Below are positions 7,861 to 22,597 of a DNA stretch of 64,000 nt, one piece after another. The translations under genes were made by a program, and so were the position numbers. This stretch comes from Cupriavidus phytohabitans. GTDB lineage: Bacteria; Pseudomonadota; Gammaproteobacteria; Burkholderiales; Burkholderiaceae. Numbering within the stretch: position 1 is the stretch's first letter; each line of letters opens with the position of its first letter. The stretch spans positions 112,035-176,034 of the forward strand of contig NZ_AUFE01000010.1 in the NCBI RefSeq assembly GCF_000426345.1. Direction: 5' to 3'. A model generated the notes under the pieces. It searched no databases and had not been told where the DNA came from. It saw only the letters and a list, made by a program, of their open reading frames with translations.

Positions 7861-10215
7861 ATGCGAGTGCTTTGTATTGGTGGCGGACCGGCCGGGCTTT
7901 ACTTCGGCCTGCTGATGAAGTTGCAGGATCCGGCCAACGAGGTCATCGTGGTCGAGCGCAACCGGCCTTACGACACCTTCGGCTGGGGCGTGGTGTTCTC
8001 CGACGCCACCATGGACAACCTGATGGAAGCCGATCCGGACAGCGCCGCCGAGATCAATGCCGCCTTCAACCACTGGGACGATATCGACATCCATATCGGC
8101 GGCCGCACCATCCGCTCCGGTGGCCACGGCTTTATCGGCATCGGCCGCAAGCGCCTGCTCAATATCTTGCAGGCGCGCTGCGAAGCGCTCGGCGTCAGGC
8201 TGGTGTTCGAGAACGATGTCACCGACGACCAGGCGCTGGCGATGCAATACCAGGCCGACCTGGTGATCGCCTCGGATGGCCTGAACAGCCGCATCCGCAC
8301 CCGCTACGCCGAGACCTTCCAGCCCGACATCGATACGCGCCAGTGCCGCTTTGTCTGGCTGGGCACGCACAAACTGTTCGACGCCTTCACGTTTGCTTTC
8401 GAAAAGACCGAGCACGGCTGGTTCCAGGCGCATGCCTACCGCTTCGACGACAACACCTCGACCTTTATCGTCGAAACGCCGGAATCGGTCTGGCGCGCCG
8501 CCGGCATCGAAGAGATGAGCCAGGAAGAGGGCGTGGCGTACTGCGAGAAGCTGTTCGCCCGCTACCTCGACGGCAACAAGCTGATCACCAACGCGGCGCA
8601 CCTGCGCGGCTCGGCGATCTGGATCCGCTTCCCGCGCGTGATCTGCCGCCAGTGGGTGCATTGGAATACGCTGCCGGACGGCCGTCGCGTGCCCGTGGTG
8701 CTGATGGGCGATGCCGCGCACACGGCGCATTTCTCGATCGGTTCCGGTACCAAGCTGGCGCTGGAAGATGCGATCGACCTGGCCGAAGAGATCCGTGGCA
8801 GCGGCCACGACGGCCTGCCCGATGCGCTGGCGCGCTACGAAGCCACGCGCGGCGTGGAAGTGCTGAAGATCCAGAACGCGGCGCGCAATTCGACCGAGTG
8901 GTTCGAGAACGTCGAGCGCTACGCCGGCAGCCTGCCGCCGGAGCAGTTCGCCTATTCGCTGCTGACGCGTTCGCAGCGCATCTCGCACGAGAACCTGCGG
9001 GTGCGCGACGCCGATTATGTGGCGCAATTCGAGCACTGGCTGGCGCAACAGGCCGGCGTGCCGCAGCAGAGCCTGCAGCTGCGCGAGCACGAGCCGCTGC
9101 CGCCGATGTTCACGCCGTTCCGGCTGCGCGGCGTCACGCTGAAGAACCGCGTGGTGGTGTCGCCGATGGCGATGTACTCCTGCACCGACGGCATGCCGGG
9201 CGACTTCCACCTGGTGCACCTCGGTTCGCGCGCGCTGGGCGGCGCCGGCATGGTGGTGGCGGAAATGACCTGCGTGTCGCCCGATGCGCGCATCACGCCG
9301 GGTTGCCCGGGCTTGTGGAGCGATGAGCAGCGCGACGCATGGAAGCGCATCGTCGATTTCGTGCATGCCAGCAGCGATGCCCGCATCGCCATGCAGATCG
9401 GACACTCCGGCCGCAAGGGGTCGACGCAGCTCGGCTGGGAAGCGATGGACCACCCGCTGCCGCAGGGCAACTGGCCGGTGATGTCGGCCTCGCCACTGCC
9501 GTACCTGCCTGGCGAGTCGCAGACCCCGCGCGAGATGACGCGCGCCGACATGGACCGCGTGCGCGACGACTTCGTTGCCAGCGCCCGGCGCGCGGCCGAA
9601 GCGGGTTTCGACTGGCTCGAACTGCACTGCGCGCACGGCTACCTGTTGTCGAGCTTTATCTCGCCGCTGACCAATACGCGCAACGACGAATATGGCGGCT
9701 CGCTGGCGGCGCGGCTGCGCTATCCGCTGGAAGTGTTCGAAGCCGTGCGCGCGGTATGGCCGCAGGACAAGCCGATGTCGGTGCGCATCTCGGCGCACGA
9801 CTGGGTCGAAGGCGGCATCACGCCCGACGACGCCGTCGAGATCGCCCGCGCCTTCAAGGCGGCCGGCGCCGACATGATCGACTGCTCGTCGGGGCAGGTC
9901 AGCCCCGACCAGGCGCCGGTGTATGGCCGCATGTACCAGACCCCGTTCGCCGATCGCATCCGCAACGAGGCCGGCATCGCCACCATCGCGGTGGGCGCGA
10001 TCTTCGAGGCCGATCACGTCGACTCGATCATCGCCGCCGGCCGCGCCGATCTGTGCGCGATCGCGCGCCCGCACCTGGCCAACCCGGCCTGGACGCTGCA
10101 GGAAGCCGCGCGCATCGGCTACCGCGACATCGCCTGGCCCAAGCAATACCTGGCGGGCAAGCGGCAACTGGAGACCAATCTCGAACGCGCCGCGGCGCAG
10201 GAGAAGCAGGCATGA
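7861..10215 (+). CDS. Two-domain flavin monooxygenase/reductase (2-aminobenzoyl-CoA monooxygenase/reductase type; often labelled bifunctional salicylyl-CoA 5-hydroxylase)
   Basis: The 784-residue protein fuses two flavoenzymes. Residues 1 to about 390 are an FAD-dependent aromatic hydroxylase with the dinucleotide motif [12 protein letters not shown] and the second FAD motif [14 protein letters not shown]. Residues about 410-770 are an Old Yellow Enzyme-type FMN reductase ([44 protein letters not shown]). This arrangement and size are those of Azoarcus 2-aminobenzoyl-CoA monooxygenase/reductase, which hydroxylates the CoA-bound ring at C5 and then reduces it, destroying aromaticity. A single-domain hydroxylase would suffice for salicylyl-CoA. 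The start at ATG 7861 is set by AGGAGG 7 nt upstream. The stop overlaps the next start (ATGA). The true substrate is unproven. Confidence 0.85.
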   Translation: MRVLCIGGGPAGLYFGLLMKLQDPANEVIVVERNRPYDTFGWGVVFSDATMDNLMEADPDSAAEINAAFNHWDDIDIHIGGRTIRSGGHGFIGIGRKRLLNILQARCEALGVRLVFENDVTDDQALAMQYQADLVIASDGLNSRIRTRYAETFQPDIDTRQCRFVWLGTHKLFDAFTFAFEKTEHGWFQAHAYRFDDNTSTFIVETPESVWRAAGIEEMSQEEGVAYCEKLFARYLDGNKLITNAAHLRGSAIWIRFPRVICRQWVHWNTLPDGRRVPVVLMGDAAHTAHFSIGSGTKLALEDAIDLAEEIRGSGHDGLPDALARYEATRGVEVLKIQNAARNSTEWFENVERYAGSLPPEQFAYSLLTRSQRISHENLRVRDADYVAQFEHWLAQQAGVPQQSLQLREHEPLPPMFTPFRLRGVTLKNRVVVSPMAMYSCTDGMPGDFHLVHLGSRALGGAGMVVAEMTCVSPDARITPGCPGLWSDEQRDAWKRIVDFVHASSDARIAMQIGHSGRKGSTQLGWEAMDHPLPQGNWPVMSASPLPYLPGESQTPREMTRADMDRVRDDFVASARRAAEAGFDWLELHCAHGYLLSSFISPLTNTRNDEYGGSLAARLRYPLEVFEAVRAVWPQDKPMSVRISAHDWVEGGITPDDAVEIARAFKAAGADMIDCSSGQVSPDQAPVYGRMYQTPFADRIRNEAGIATIAVGAIFEADHVDSIIAAGRADLCAIARPHLANPAWTLQEAARIGYRDIAWPKQYLAGKRQLETNLERAAAQEKQA

Positions 10216-11024
10216 CGGGCGGCATGGCAACACTGGCCGGCAGGCACGCGCTGGTCACCGGAGGCGGGCGCGGCATCGGCGCGGCGATCGCGCGGCGGCT
10301 GCTGGCCGACGGCGCCAGCGTCACGCTGCTGGGGCGCGATGCCGGCACGCTGCAAGCGACGGTGCAGGCGCTGCGCGGGCAGGCACCGGCGGGCGCTATG
10401 GCCTCCTCGGTCTCGTTCGTCACGGCCGATATCGCCGATGCCGAGAGCGTAGCGCGCGCCTTTGCCGCGGCCACGGAGCAGGCGGGTCCGGTATCGATGC
10501 TGGTCAACAACGCCGGGCAGGCGCATAGCGCCCCCTTCATGAAGACCGATGCCGCGCTGTGGCGGCGCATGCTCGATGTCAACCTGACCGGCACCTTCCT
10601 GTGCACGCAGGCCGCGCTGCCCGCGATGCTCGAAGCGGGTTGGGGCCGCATCGTCAACGTGGCCAGCACCGCCGGACTGATCGGCTACGGCTATGTCAGC
10701 GCCTATTGCGCGGCCAAGCATGGCGTGATCGGACTGACGCGCGCGCTGGCGCTGGAGACCGCGGCCAGGGGCGTGACCGTGAACGCGGTTTGCCCGGGCT
10801 ACACCGAAACCGATATCGTGCGCGACGCCGTCGCCAACATCGTCGGCAAGACCGGTCGTACGGAAGACCAGGCGCGCGCCGAACTGGCCGCGCGCAATCC
10901 GCAGCGCCGCCTGGTGCAGCCCGAGGAAGTGGCCGACGCCGTGGCATGGCTGTGCCAGCCGTCCGCCGGCGCGATCACCGGGCAGGCGATCCCGGTGGCC
11001 GGCGGCGAAGTGATGGCGGGCTGA
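10212..11024 (+). CDS. SDR-family oxidoreductase, probable 3-hydroxyacyl-CoA dehydrogenase of the aromatic pathway
   Basis: The 270-residue short-chain dehydrogenase has the NAD(P) motif [10 protein letters not shown] near the N-terminus, NNAG, a catalytic Ser-Tyr-Lys set (ASTAGL, then SAYCAAKHG) and a C-terminal AGGEVM end typical of FabG-like enzymes. It overlaps the preceding monooxygenase by 4 bp, so translation is coupled. In context it should oxidise the hydroxy-CoA intermediate made by the hydratase after ring reduction, like BadH in cyclohexanecarboxylate degradation. This role is inferred from the operon. An internal ATG at 10224 is an alternative start. Confidence 0.85.
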   Translation: MTGGMATLAGRHALVTGGGRGIGAAIARRLLADGASVTLLGRDAGTLQATVQALRGQAPAGAMASSVSFVTADIADAESVARAFAAATEQAGPVSMLVNNAGQAHSAPFMKTDAALWRRMLDVNLTGTFLCTQAALPAMLEAGWGRIVNVASTAGLIGYGYVSAYCAAKHGVIGLTRALALETAARGVTVNAVCPGYTETDIVRDAVANIVGKTGRTEDQARAELAARNPQRRLVQPEEVADAVAWLCQPSAGAITGQAIPVAGGEVMAG

Positions 11025-11049
11025 CAAGACAAGGACCTGAGAGAGAACC

Positions 11050-11901
11050 ATGACTGAAATCGCACTCGACATGCGCCACCACAAGCGCAGCTTTGCCGGC
11101 TATGAACCGCGGCACTTCCTGTGGTCGGTGTCCGACGACGGCAAGGTCGGCACCATCACGCTGAACCGCCCCGAGCGCAAGAACCCGCTGACCTTCGATT
11201 CCTATGCCGAACTGCGCGACCTGTTCCGCGCGCTGTGCTACGCCAGCGACATCAAGGCGGTGGTGGTCACCGGCGCCGGCGGCAACTTCTGCTCGGGTGG
11301 CGATGTGCACGAGATCATCGGGCCGCTGACGCAGATGACCATGCCCGAACTGCTCGACTTCACGCGCATGACCGGCGACCTGGTCAAGGCGATGCGCGCG
11401 TGCCCGCAGCCGGTGATCAGCGCGGTCGACGGCATCTGCGCCGGCGCGGGCGCGATGATGGCGCTGGCCTCCGACATGCGGCTGGGCACGGCGCAGGCGA
11501 AGACCGCGTTCCTGTTCGTGCGCGTGGGACTGGCCGGTGCCGACATGGGCGCGTGCTCGCTGCTGCCGCGCGTGATCGGGCAGGGGCGCGCCAGCGAGCT
11601 GCTCTATACCGGCCGCGCCATGAACGCGGAGGAGGGCCTGCAGTGGGGCTTCTTCAACGCGCTGCATCCGTCCGAGGCCGTGCTGGCACAGGCGCAGGCG
11701 CTGGCCGCGCAGCTCGCCGCCGGGCCGACCTTCGCGCACGGCGTGACCAAGAAGCTGCTGCACCAGGAATGGAACATGGGGCTGGACGAGGCCATCGAAG
11801 CCGAAGCCGAGGCCCAGGCCATCTGCATGCAGACGCGCGATTTCCGCCGCGCCTACGAGGCCTTCGTGGCCAAATCGAAGCCGGTGTTCGAAGGCGACTG
11901 A
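11050..11901 (+). CDS. Enoyl-CoA hydratase/isomerase family protein
   Basis: The 283-residue crotonase-fold protein has [15 protein letters not shown], the first oxyanion-hole segment [11 protein letters not shown] and the second region [21 protein letters not shown]. The position of the usual second catalytic acid lies in [16 protein letters not shown], where an Asp replaces the Glu common in simple hydratases, so ring-specific hydration or isomerisation is possible. A GAGAGAACC site precedes the ATG. It is the third gene of the operon and most likely acts on the ring-reduced CoA ester, in the beta-oxidation-like part of the pathway. Confidence 0.85.
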   Translation: MTEIALDMRHHKRSFAGYEPRHFLWSVSDDGKVGTITLNRPERKNPLTFDSYAELRDLFRALCYASDIKAVVVTGAGGNFCSGGDVHEIIGPLTQMTMPELLDFTRMTGDLVKAMRACPQPVISAVDGICAGAGAMMALASDMRLGTAQAKTAFLFVRVGLAGADMGACSLLPRVIGQGRASELLYTGRAMNAEEGLQWGFFNALHPSEAVLAQAQALAAQLAAGPTFAHGVTKKLLHQEWNMGLDEAIEAEAEAQAICMQTRDFRRAYEAFVAKSKPVFEGD

Positions 11902-11915
11902 GCCAGGGAGCCGCG

Positions 11916-13085
11916 ATGTCAGACAAGACCTATCTCGACCTGCCACTGTTCGACGACGCGCACCGCACGCTGGAACGCGAACTGGACGCCTGGTGCGCGC
12001 AACACCTGCATGTCGACCACGGCGACGCCGATGCCGCCTGCCGCGCGCTGGTGCGCCAGCTCGGCGAAGCGGGCTGGCTGCGCTATTGCGTGCCGGCCGC
12101 GCACGGTGGCGCGCTGCCCGCGCTCGATTCACGCTCGCTGTGCCTGCTGCGCGAAACGCTGGCGCGCCACGACGGCCTTGCCGACTTTGCCTTCGCGATG
12201 CAGGGGCTCGGCTCGGGTGCGATCTCGATTGCCGGCAGCGAAGCGCTGCGCGCGCAATACCTGCCACGCGTGGCGCGCGGCGAGGCAATAGCTGCCTTTG
12301 CGCTGTCGGAGCCCGAGGCCGGCTCCGATGTCGCGGCGATGCAATGCAGCGCGCGGCTGTCGGAAGACGGCAAGCACTATGTGATCGACGGCGCCAAGAC
12401 CTGGATCTCCAATGGTGGCATCGCGGACTTCTATTGCGTGTTCGTGCGCACCGGCGAAGCGCCCGGCGCGCGCGGCATCTCGGCCTTCGTGGTCGACGCC
12501 GATGCGCCGGGCCTGACCATCGCCGAGCGCATCGACGTGATCGCGCCGCACCCGCTGGCCACGCTGCGCTTCGACAGCTGCCGCGTGCCGGTCGGCAACC
12601 GGCTGGGCGAGGCGGGGCAGGGCTTCAAGGTGGCGATGATGACACTCGACATCTTCCGCGCCTCGGTCGCGGCGGCGGCCCTGGGCTTCGGGCGTGCGGC
12701 GCTGGACGACGCGCTGGCGCGCGCGTGCGAGCGGCCGATGTTCGGCGGCGTGCTGGCCGACCTGCAGCTGACGCAGGCGGCCATCGGCGATATGGCGACT
12801 GCCATCGACGCGGCGGCGCTGCTGACCTATCGCGCCGCCTGGCTGCGCGATGTGAAGGGCCAGCGCACCACGCGCGAAGCGGCGATGGCCAAGATGGTCG
12901 CGACCGAGAACGCACAGCAGGTCATCGACCGCGCGGTGCAGATGTTCGGCGGCCTCGGCGTCAAGGTCGGCACGCGCGTGGAAAGCCTGTACCGCGAGAT
13001 CCGCTCGCTGCGCATCTACGAAGGCGCCACCGAAGTGCAGAAGCTGATCATCGCCCGCGAAACACTGGCCGGCAGGAAGGCCTGA
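11916..13085 (+). CDS. Acyl-CoA dehydrogenase
   Basis: The 389-residue flavoprotein matches the family length. It shows [17 protein letters not shown] and [16 protein letters not shown] (FAD and substrate-binding beta domain), [26 protein letters not shown] and the C-terminal [10 protein letters not shown] that carries the catalytic base in short-chain enzymes. It would introduce the alpha,beta double bond in the alicyclic or ring-opened CoA ester, passing electrons to ETF. The start at ATG 11916 follows GGGAGCCGCG, 14 bp after the hydratase stop. Confidence 0.9.
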   Translation: MSDKTYLDLPLFDDAHRTLERELDAWCAQHLHVDHGDADAACRALVRQLGEAGWLRYCVPAAHGGALPALDSRSLCLLRETLARHDGLADFAFAMQGLGSGAISIAGSEALRAQYLPRVARGEAIAAFALSEPEAGSDVAAMQCSARLSEDGKHYVIDGAKTWISNGGIADFYCVFVRTGEAPGARGISAFVVDADAPGLTIAERIDVIAPHPLATLRFDSCRVPVGNRLGEAGQGFKVAMMTLDIFRASVAAAALGFGRAALDDALARACERPMFGGVLADLQLTQAAIGDMATAIDAAALLTYRAAWLRDVKGQRTTREAAMAKMVATENAQQVIDRAVQMFGGLGVKVGTRVESLYREIRSLRIYEGATEVQKLIIARETLAGRKA

Positions 13086-13135
13086 GCCATCCGCCCCGCA
13101 ACTGCCGTACCGACAGAGCAGACAGGAGACAAGCC

Positions 13136-14818
13136 ATGGCGACCACCGCCCACCTCGATACCTTCGCCCGCGACCGCCTGCCGCCGCCCGAGCAGTGGCC
13201 GGTGTTCCGCTTCAACGCCGATACCGACTACCCGGCGCGGATGAACTGCGCGGTGGAGCTGGTCGACCGCCACGTGCGCGAAGGCCGCGGCGAACGCATC
13301 GCCATCCGCCATCGCCCCACTGGCCAGGCGGGGCAGATCGAGACGGTCACCTACGCTCAACTGGCGGCGCTGGTCAACCGCATCGCCCATGTGCTGGTCG
13401 AGGACATGGCGCTGGTGCCCGGGAACCGCGTGCTGCTGCGCGGCCCCAACAACCTGATGATGGCGGCAAGCTGGCTCGCCACCATCAAGGCCGGCCTGAT
13501 TGCCGTGCCGACCATGCCATTGCTGCGCGCGAGGGAACTGAAGCAGATCGTCGACAAGGCGCAGGTCACCGCGGCGCTGTGCGATGCGCGGCTGCGCGAG
13601 GACCTCGACGCCAACCAGCGGGCCGGCGGGGAATTCCATTGCCCGACCCTGGCGCGCGTGCTGTACTTCAACGGCACCGGCGAGGGTTCGCTGGAAGCCG
13701 CGATGGCGGGCAAGCCAGACAGCTTCGATGCCTGCGACACCGCCAGCGACGATATCTGCCTGATCGCCTTCACCAGCGGCACCACCGGACAGCCCAAGGG
13801 GACGGTGCATTTCCACCGCGACGTGCTGGCCATGTGCGACCTGTTCCCGCGCCATGTGCTGCGCTCCGTGCCGGACGATGTCTTCTGCGGCACGCCGCCG
13901 ATCGCGTTCACCTTCGGGCTGGGCGGCATGCTGTGCTTCCCGTTGCGCATCGGCGCCAGCACGGTGCTGGCGGAGAGGCTGACGCCCGAAGCGCTGCTGG
14001 AACTGATCCACGACTTCCGCGCCACCATCGTCTTCACCGCCCCCACCTTCTACCGTCAGATGGCAACGCTGGCGCCGCGCTTCGATATCTCCAGCCTGAG
14101 GCACAGCGTGTCGGCCGGCGAGGCGCTGCCCGACGCCACGCGCCAGAGCTGGAAAGCCGCCACCGGCATCGAGATGACCGACGGCATCGGCGGCACCGAG
14201 ATGATGCATATCTTTATCTCGAGTGCCGGCGCCGAGGTCAGGCCGGGTGCGATCGGGAAAGTGGTGCCCGGCTACGTGGCGCAGATCGTCGACGACGAGA
14301 TGCGGCCGCTGCCGCCGGGCCAGGTCGGCAAGCTGGCGGTGCAGGGCCCGACCGGCTGCCGCTACCTGGACGATCCGCGCCAGGCCAACTACGTGAAGGC
14401 AGGGTGGAACCTGCCCGGCGATACCTTCACGGTCGACGCAGATGGCTACTACTTCTACCAGGCGCGCTCCGACGACATGATCATCTCGGCCGGCTACAAC
14501 ATCGCCGGCCCCGAGGTGGAGAGCACGCTGATGCAGCATGAGTCGGTGGCTGAGTGCGGCGTGGTCGGCGCGCCAGACGACGGGCGGGGGCAGGTGGTCA
14601 TGGCCTACGTGGTGCTGCGCGAAGGCGTGCCCGCGGACGACGCCACGCGCACCGCGCTACAGGACTACGTGAAGCGCCAGATCGCGCCGTACAAATATCC
14701 CCGCCGCATCGAGTTCGTGCCGGCGCTGCCGCGCACCGAGACCGGCAAGCTGCAGCGATTCCGGCTGCGCCAGATGGCGGAGCAGGGCAATGGCGCTGAC
14801 AGCGGCAGGAGCAAATGA
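13136..14818 (+). CDS. Aromatic acid-CoA ligase (benzoate/2-aminobenzoate-CoA ligase family)
   Basis: This AMP-forming ligase makes the aromatic acyl-CoA that feeds the monooxygenase. The 560-residue protein has [18 protein letters not shown] (ATP loop), [14 protein letters not shown] (adenine-binding and aryl-pocket region), [19 protein letters not shown] and the catalytic lysine in [13 protein letters not shown]. The sequence type is that of benzoate-CoA ligases rather than acetyl-CoA synthetases. Specificity for anthranilate is inferred from the neighbouring two-domain monooxygenase. AGGAGACAAGCC precedes ATG 13136. The stop overlaps the thioesterase start. Confidence 0.85.
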   Translation: MATTAHLDTFARDRLPPPEQWPVFRFNADTDYPARMNCAVELVDRHVREGRGERIAIRHRPTGQAGQIETVTYAQLAALVNRIAHVLVEDMALVPGNRVLLRGPNNLMMAASWLATIKAGLIAVPTMPLLRARELKQIVDKAQVTAALCDARLREDLDANQRAGGEFHCPTLARVLYFNGTGEGSLEAAMAGKPDSFDACDTASDDICLIAFTSGTTGQPKGTVHFHRDVLAMCDLFPRHVLRSVPDDVFCGTPPIAFTFGLGGMLCFPLRIGASTVLAERLTPEALLELIHDFRATIVFTAPTFYRQMATLAPRFDISSLRHSVSAGEALPDATRQSWKAATGIEMTDGIGGTEMMHIFISSAGAEVRPGAIGKVVPGYVAQIVDDEMRPLPPGQVGKLAVQGPTGCRYLDDPRQANYVKAGWNLPGDTFTVDADGYYFYQARSDDMIISAGYNIAGPEVESTLMQHESVAECGVVGAPDDGRGQVVMAYVVLREGVPADDATRTALQDYVKRQIAPYKYPRRIEFVPALPRTETGKLQRFRLRQMAEQGNGADSGRSK

Positions 14819-15243
14819 TGAGCCCGGTCTTCCGCAGCACCGTGCTGGTGCGCTTCAAGCACTGCGACGCGGCCGGGATCGTGTTCTACCCGCGCTACTT
14901 CGAGATGCTCAACGACTTCATCGAAGACTGGTTCGGCGAAGCGCTGGGCTGGCCCTTCGACGTCATGCACGGCGAGGGCCGGGCCGGCGTACCGACCGCC
15001 GAGCTGGAATGCCGCTTCCTGGCGCCGAGCCGGCTGGGCGAAGTGCTCACGCGCGAGCTGCGCGTGCTCAAGCTCGGACAGTCCAGTTTCACGCTGGCGA
15101 TCCGCTTCGCGGGGCCGCACGACGATACCCGCATGGAAGTGACGCAGCGGCTGGTCTGCGTCGACACCGGCTCGATCGCGCCGCAGCCGTTGCCGGAGGC
15201 CGTGCGCGAGGCCATGGCGGCCTATCTCGTGGCGACGGCCTGA
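14815..15243 (+). CDS. Hotdog-fold acyl-CoA thioesterase (4-hydroxybenzoyl-CoA thioesterase/YbgC type)
   Basis: The 142-residue protein has the [23 protein letters not shown] motif region with the catalytic Asp typical of 4-hydroxybenzoyl-CoA thioesterases. It starts inside the ligase stop (ATGATGA overlap). It may recycle CoA from dead-end aromatic CoA esters or release an end product. Two adjacent ATG codons (14815 and 14818) are possible starts. Confidence 0.85.
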   Translation: MMSPVFRSTVLVRFKHCDAAGIVFYPRYFEMLNDFIEDWFGEALGWPFDVMHGEGRAGVPTAELECRFLAPSRLGEVLTRELRVLKLGQSSFTLAIRFAGPHDDTRMEVTQRLVCVDTGSIAPQPLPEAVREAMAAYLVATA

Positions 15244-15311
15244 CCGGCCTGGTACTGCATTCGCAATTGAATTCCCCAATCCATCAATCAGAAAGCAACA
15301 GGACATCCACC

Positions 15312-15722
15312 ATGAAGATTCTGCAGCCGCCCGACTGGGCGCCTCCGCGTGGCTACGCCAACGGCATGATGGCCGAGATCCAGGCCGGCAGCCGCCTGCT
15401 CTTTGTCAGCGGCCAGATCGGCTGGAACGGCAAGTGCGAGTTCGAGACCGACGATTTCGGCCTGCAGGTGGCGCAGGCGCTGCGCAATGTGGTCGACGTG
15501 CTGGCCGCGGGCGGTGCCAGGCCGGAACATATCGCGCGCATGACCTGGTATGTGAAGGACAAGGCGGAGTATGTCGGTGCCTACGGGTCGATCGGCCAGC
15601 ACTACCGCGCCATCATTGGCCGTCACTTTCCGGCGATGACGGCGGTCGAAGTGGCCGACCTCGTCGAGCCGCGCGCCAAGGTGGAAATCGAAGTGACGGC
15701 GGTCGTCCCGCCTGACGCATAA
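15312..15722 (+). CDS. RidA/YjgF family protein, candidate pathway enamine/imine deaminase
   Basis: The 136-residue protein is full-length for the RidA family, with SRLLFVSGQIGWN, FGLQVAQALRNVVDVLAAGGA and the C-terminal VEPRAKVEIEVTAV segment containing the conserved Arg that binds the substrate carboxylate. Canonical RidA hydrolyses 2-aminoacrylate enamines and imines. As the last gene of an operon that should yield an amino-substituted enone from 2-aminobenzoyl-CoA, a dedicated deaminating role is chemically sensible, but this is inference. It starts 68 bp after the thioesterase, preceded by CAACAGGACATCCACC. Confidence 0.85.
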   Translation: MKILQPPDWAPPRGYANGMMAEIQAGSRLLFVSGQIGWNGKCEFETDDFGLQVAQALRNVVDVLAAGGARPEHIARMTWYVKDKAEYVGAYGSIGQHYRAIIGRHFPAMTAVEVADLVEPRAKVEIEVTAVVPPDA

Positions 15723-15810
15723 CGGGATCCGCACACCGCCGGACCAATGCGCGGGCACCAGGATGCCGGGTGTCCGCGGCGGCGCCCGCGTGATGCAAGT
15801 CCTTGAAAAC

Positions 15811-15839
15811 TTGAGAAATTGGGTGGCGCGGGATATAAT
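15811..15839 (+). promoter_or_regulatory. Sigma-70 promoter of carA
   Basis: TTGAGA (15811-15816) and a perfect TATAAT (15834-15839) are separated by 17 bp. The start point would be near 15846, giving a leader of about 220 nt before carA. I see no convincing attenuator hairpin with a T-run in that leader. Confidence 0.75.
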
Positions 15840-16068
15840 CCGAAAGTTTCGCTTTCAGAACCCTTCACCCTAGCGCCAACCGCTTTCCACCTTCCGCCGC
15901 CCCCATACGCGCCGCCTTTGCCGTTCGCACTCGATGTGATGCAAGGAGCATGCCGCGACCGGATCCGACCGCATCGGCGCAATGCCGCTGCCGCCGTCAC
16001 GGATCCAGCCTGGGAGGCACGAGGCGTCGATTGGTCGGTCACGGGGTGAGTCCAGCAGGAGCCTACCC

Positions 16069-17205
<1,137 letters not shown>

Positions 17206-17252
17206 GCACGCAAATTAGCGCGACCGGACAGCACTGGACCACGGGACATCCC

Positions 17253-17942
17253 ATGAACGCCTTTATGCAAACCGCCTTCGGCATCACCGATTTCTGGACC
17301 TACCTGCTCGGCACGATCTTTATCGTGCTGCTGCCGGGGCCGAACTCGATGTACGTGCTGTCGGTGGCGGCGCAGCGCGGCGTGCGCGCCGGCTACAAGG
17401 GCGCGTGCGGGGTGTTCCTGGGCGACCAGGTGCTGATGGTGCTGTCGGCGGCGGGCGTGGCCTCGCTGCTGAAGGCGAGCCCGGCGCTGTTCTACGTGGT
17501 GAAGTACATCGGCGCGGCCTACCTGGCGTGGATCGGCTTCAACATGCTGCGCGGCGCGATGCGCAGCTGGGCCTCGCGGGGCTCGGCCGCAGTGGACAAT
17601 ACGGCGGGTAAGGCGGTGCCGGCCAGCGTGGCCGACCAGTCCGACCCGTTCCGCAAGGCGCTGCTGATCAGCCTGCTGAACCCGAAGGCCATCCTGTTCT
17701 TCATCTCGTTCTTCATCCAGTTCGTGGATCCGGCCTTTGCCTACCCGGTGCTGTCTTTCGCCGTGCTGGGTGTGGTGTGCCAGCTGTGCAGCTTCGCCTA
17801 CCTGACCACGATCATCTTCGTGGGCGCGAAGCTGGCCGACGCGTTCCGGCGCCGGCGGCGGCTGTCGGCCGGGATGGCGAGCGGGGTCGGGGCGATGTTT
17901 ATCGGCTTCGGCGCCAAGCTGGCTACGGCGACCATGAACTGA
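17253..17942 (+). CDS. LysE/RhtB-family amino-acid exporter (LeuE-like)
   Basis: The 229-residue inner-membrane protein has about six hydrophobic segments and the family signature LLPGPNSMYVLSVAAQRG near the N-terminus, then LLISLLNPKAILFFISFF in the second half. Closest in type to the leucine exporter LeuE, it should export an amino acid by proton antiport, but the substrate is not determined. It lies between carA and carB, 47 bp after carA. The placement suggests co-transcription with arginine/pyrimidine precursor synthesis. Confidence 0.85.
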   Translation: MNAFMQTAFGITDFWTYLLGTIFIVLLPGPNSMYVLSVAAQRGVRAGYKGACGVFLGDQVLMVLSAAGVASLLKASPALFYVVKYIGAAYLAWIGFNMLRGAMRSWASRGSAAVDNTAGKAVPASVADQSDPFRKALLISLLNPKAILFFISFFIQFVDPAFAYPVLSFAVLGVVCQLCSFAYLTTIIFVGAKLADAFRRRRRLSAGMASGVGAMFIGFGAKLATATMN

Positions 17943-18052
17943 CGCGGTGCGGTTGCGACAGCTGCAGCCGACATTATTCGAATCCTGAACGGATTCCCTG
18001 ATTACCGGCGCGGCCCGCATGCAAGCGGGCCGGCCCATAAAGAGAGCGTGCA

Positions 18053-21301
<3,249 letters not shown>

Positions 21302-21364
21302 GCTACGCTGCACATTGCCATCCCGCCGGGCGCTTGCGTCCGGGCAAGGGGCGGCAGCGCCCGG

Positions 21365-21397
21365 AAGCCCGCCGGTGTTGATGCCGGCGGGCTTCTT
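21365..21397 (+). terminator. Rho-independent terminator after carB
   Basis: AAGCCCGCCGG and CCGGCGGGCTT form an 11-bp perfect stem around TGTTGATG, followed by CTT. The T-tail is short but the stem is very GC-rich. Confidence 0.75.
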
Positions 21398-21563
21398 GGC
21401 CTAAACTACGTCAAATTCGTCGATCGAATCGGCCTGGCACCAGCGTAAGCACTGTGCGGCCCTTCGGTCCTGTCTGAAAGCCGCGGTTGAGCGGAAGTGC
21501 CTGGCGGATATTGCCAGGATGGCTCCAGCTCCGCTGCGGCTCATTTTTTTGTTGAACAAAGAC

Positions 21564-22040
21564 ATGAGCACCATTCCGATTACCAAGCGTGGCGCAGAGC
21601 TGCTCAAGGAAGAGCTGCAGCGCCTCAAGGCTGTCGAGCGTCCGGCGGTGATCAATGCCATTTCCGAAGCGCGTGCGCAGGGCGACCTTTCTGAAAACGC
21701 CGAATACGACGCGGCCAAGGAAAAGCAGGCCTTTATCGAAGGCCGCATCATCGAAGTGGAGTCGAAGCTGTCCGCGGCCCAGATCATCGATCCGACCCAG
21801 CTCGACACCGATGGCCGCATCGTCTTTGGCGCGACTGTTGACCTGGAAGACCTGGAGTCCGGCAAGCCGGTCAGCTACCAGATCGTGGGCGACGACGAGG
21901 CTGACCTCGACACCGGCAAGATCTCGGTCAGCTCGCCGATCGCGCGTGCGCTGATCGGCAAGTTCGAGGGCGACGTCGCCACCGTGCTGGCCCCTGGCGG
22001 CGAGCGCGAGTACGAAGTCATTACTGTCCGCTATATCTGA
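21564..22040 (+). CDS. greA: Transcription elongation factor GreA
   Basis: It rescues arrested RNA polymerase by inducing cleavage of the backtracked transcript. The 158-residue protein is exactly family length: an N-terminal coiled coil ([17 protein letters not shown]) with the acidic tip in [20 protein letters not shown], and a C-terminal FKBP-like domain ([17 protein letters not shown]). The start is the ATG of [10 protein letters not shown], preceded by a T7 stretch at 21544-21550 and no strong Shine-Dalgarno. The next frame begins 6 bp after its stop. Confidence 0.97.
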   Translation: MSTIPITKRGAELLKEELQRLKAVERPAVINAISEARAQGDLSENAEYDAAKEKQAFIEGRIIEVESKLSAAQIIDPTQLDTDGRIVFGATVDLEDLESGKPVSYQIVGDDEADLDTGKISVSSPIARALIGKFEGDVATVLAPGGEREYEVITVRYI

Positions 22041-22046
22041 GGCCGC

Positions 22047-22550
22047 TTGTTCTCTTCCTCCTATAACAGCCTGCCGCCGCTGCCGCACCGGCTATTCCTG
22101 CTGCTGACGGTGGTGTGGGCGGGCAGCCTGTGGACGGTTGGCTACATGGTGGCGCCGACGCTGTTCTCGGTGCTGCCCAGCCGCGAGATGGCCGGCATGA
22201 TCGCCGGTCACCTGTTCCATACCGAAGCCATCATCGGCGTCACCATCGGCGTGCTGCAGCTGGTGCTGTGCAATGTGATGATCCGGCGCGGTGCAAACCG
22301 CTATCGGAGCCTGCGCTGGGTGGTGCTTGGCATGCTGTGCTGTGTGCTGGTCGGCTACTTCGGCATCCAGCCATTCATGGGCAGCCTGAAGGAAAAGGCG
22401 CAAGCGCTGGGGCTGGGGGTTTCGGAATCGCCTTACCAGGCGCAGTTCGGCATGCTGCACGGCGTGTCGAGCGCTTTCTACCTGCTGCAAAGCCTGCTCG
22501 CGCTGGTGCTGGTGTGGCGCGCTTCGGCGCCGCGTTCGGCCGGGGAGTGA
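22047..22550 (+). CDS. DUF4149-type four-helix membrane protein of unknown function
   Basis: The 167-residue frame has four predicted membrane helices (about 12-30, 48-70, 83-102 and 138-158) and the VWAGSLWTVGYMVAPTLFSVLPSREMAGMIAG segment characteristic of DUF4149 proteins. The start is a TTG at 22047 with TGAGG (overlapping the greA stop) as a Shine-Dalgarno site, so it is probably co-translated with greA. The function is unknown. Confidence 0.75.
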   Translation: MFSSSYNSLPPLPHRLFLLLTVVWAGSLWTVGYMVAPTLFSVLPSREMAGMIAGHLFHTEAIIGVTIGVLQLVLCNVMIRRGANRYRSLRWVVLGMLCCVLVGYFGIQPFMGSLKEKAQALGLGVSESPYQAQFGMLHGVSSAFYLLQSLLALVLVWRASAPRSAGE

Positions 22551-22597
22551 GTGCCGCTGCGGCCACCGGGCAGTGGCCGCCTCGATGCTGCGGGCGG

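Noticed and set aside
21530..21552. Possible attenuator before greA (GC-rich stretch then seven T residues)
   Set aside because: Only a 4-bp stem (CAGC/GCTG) can be drawn, too weak for a terminator.
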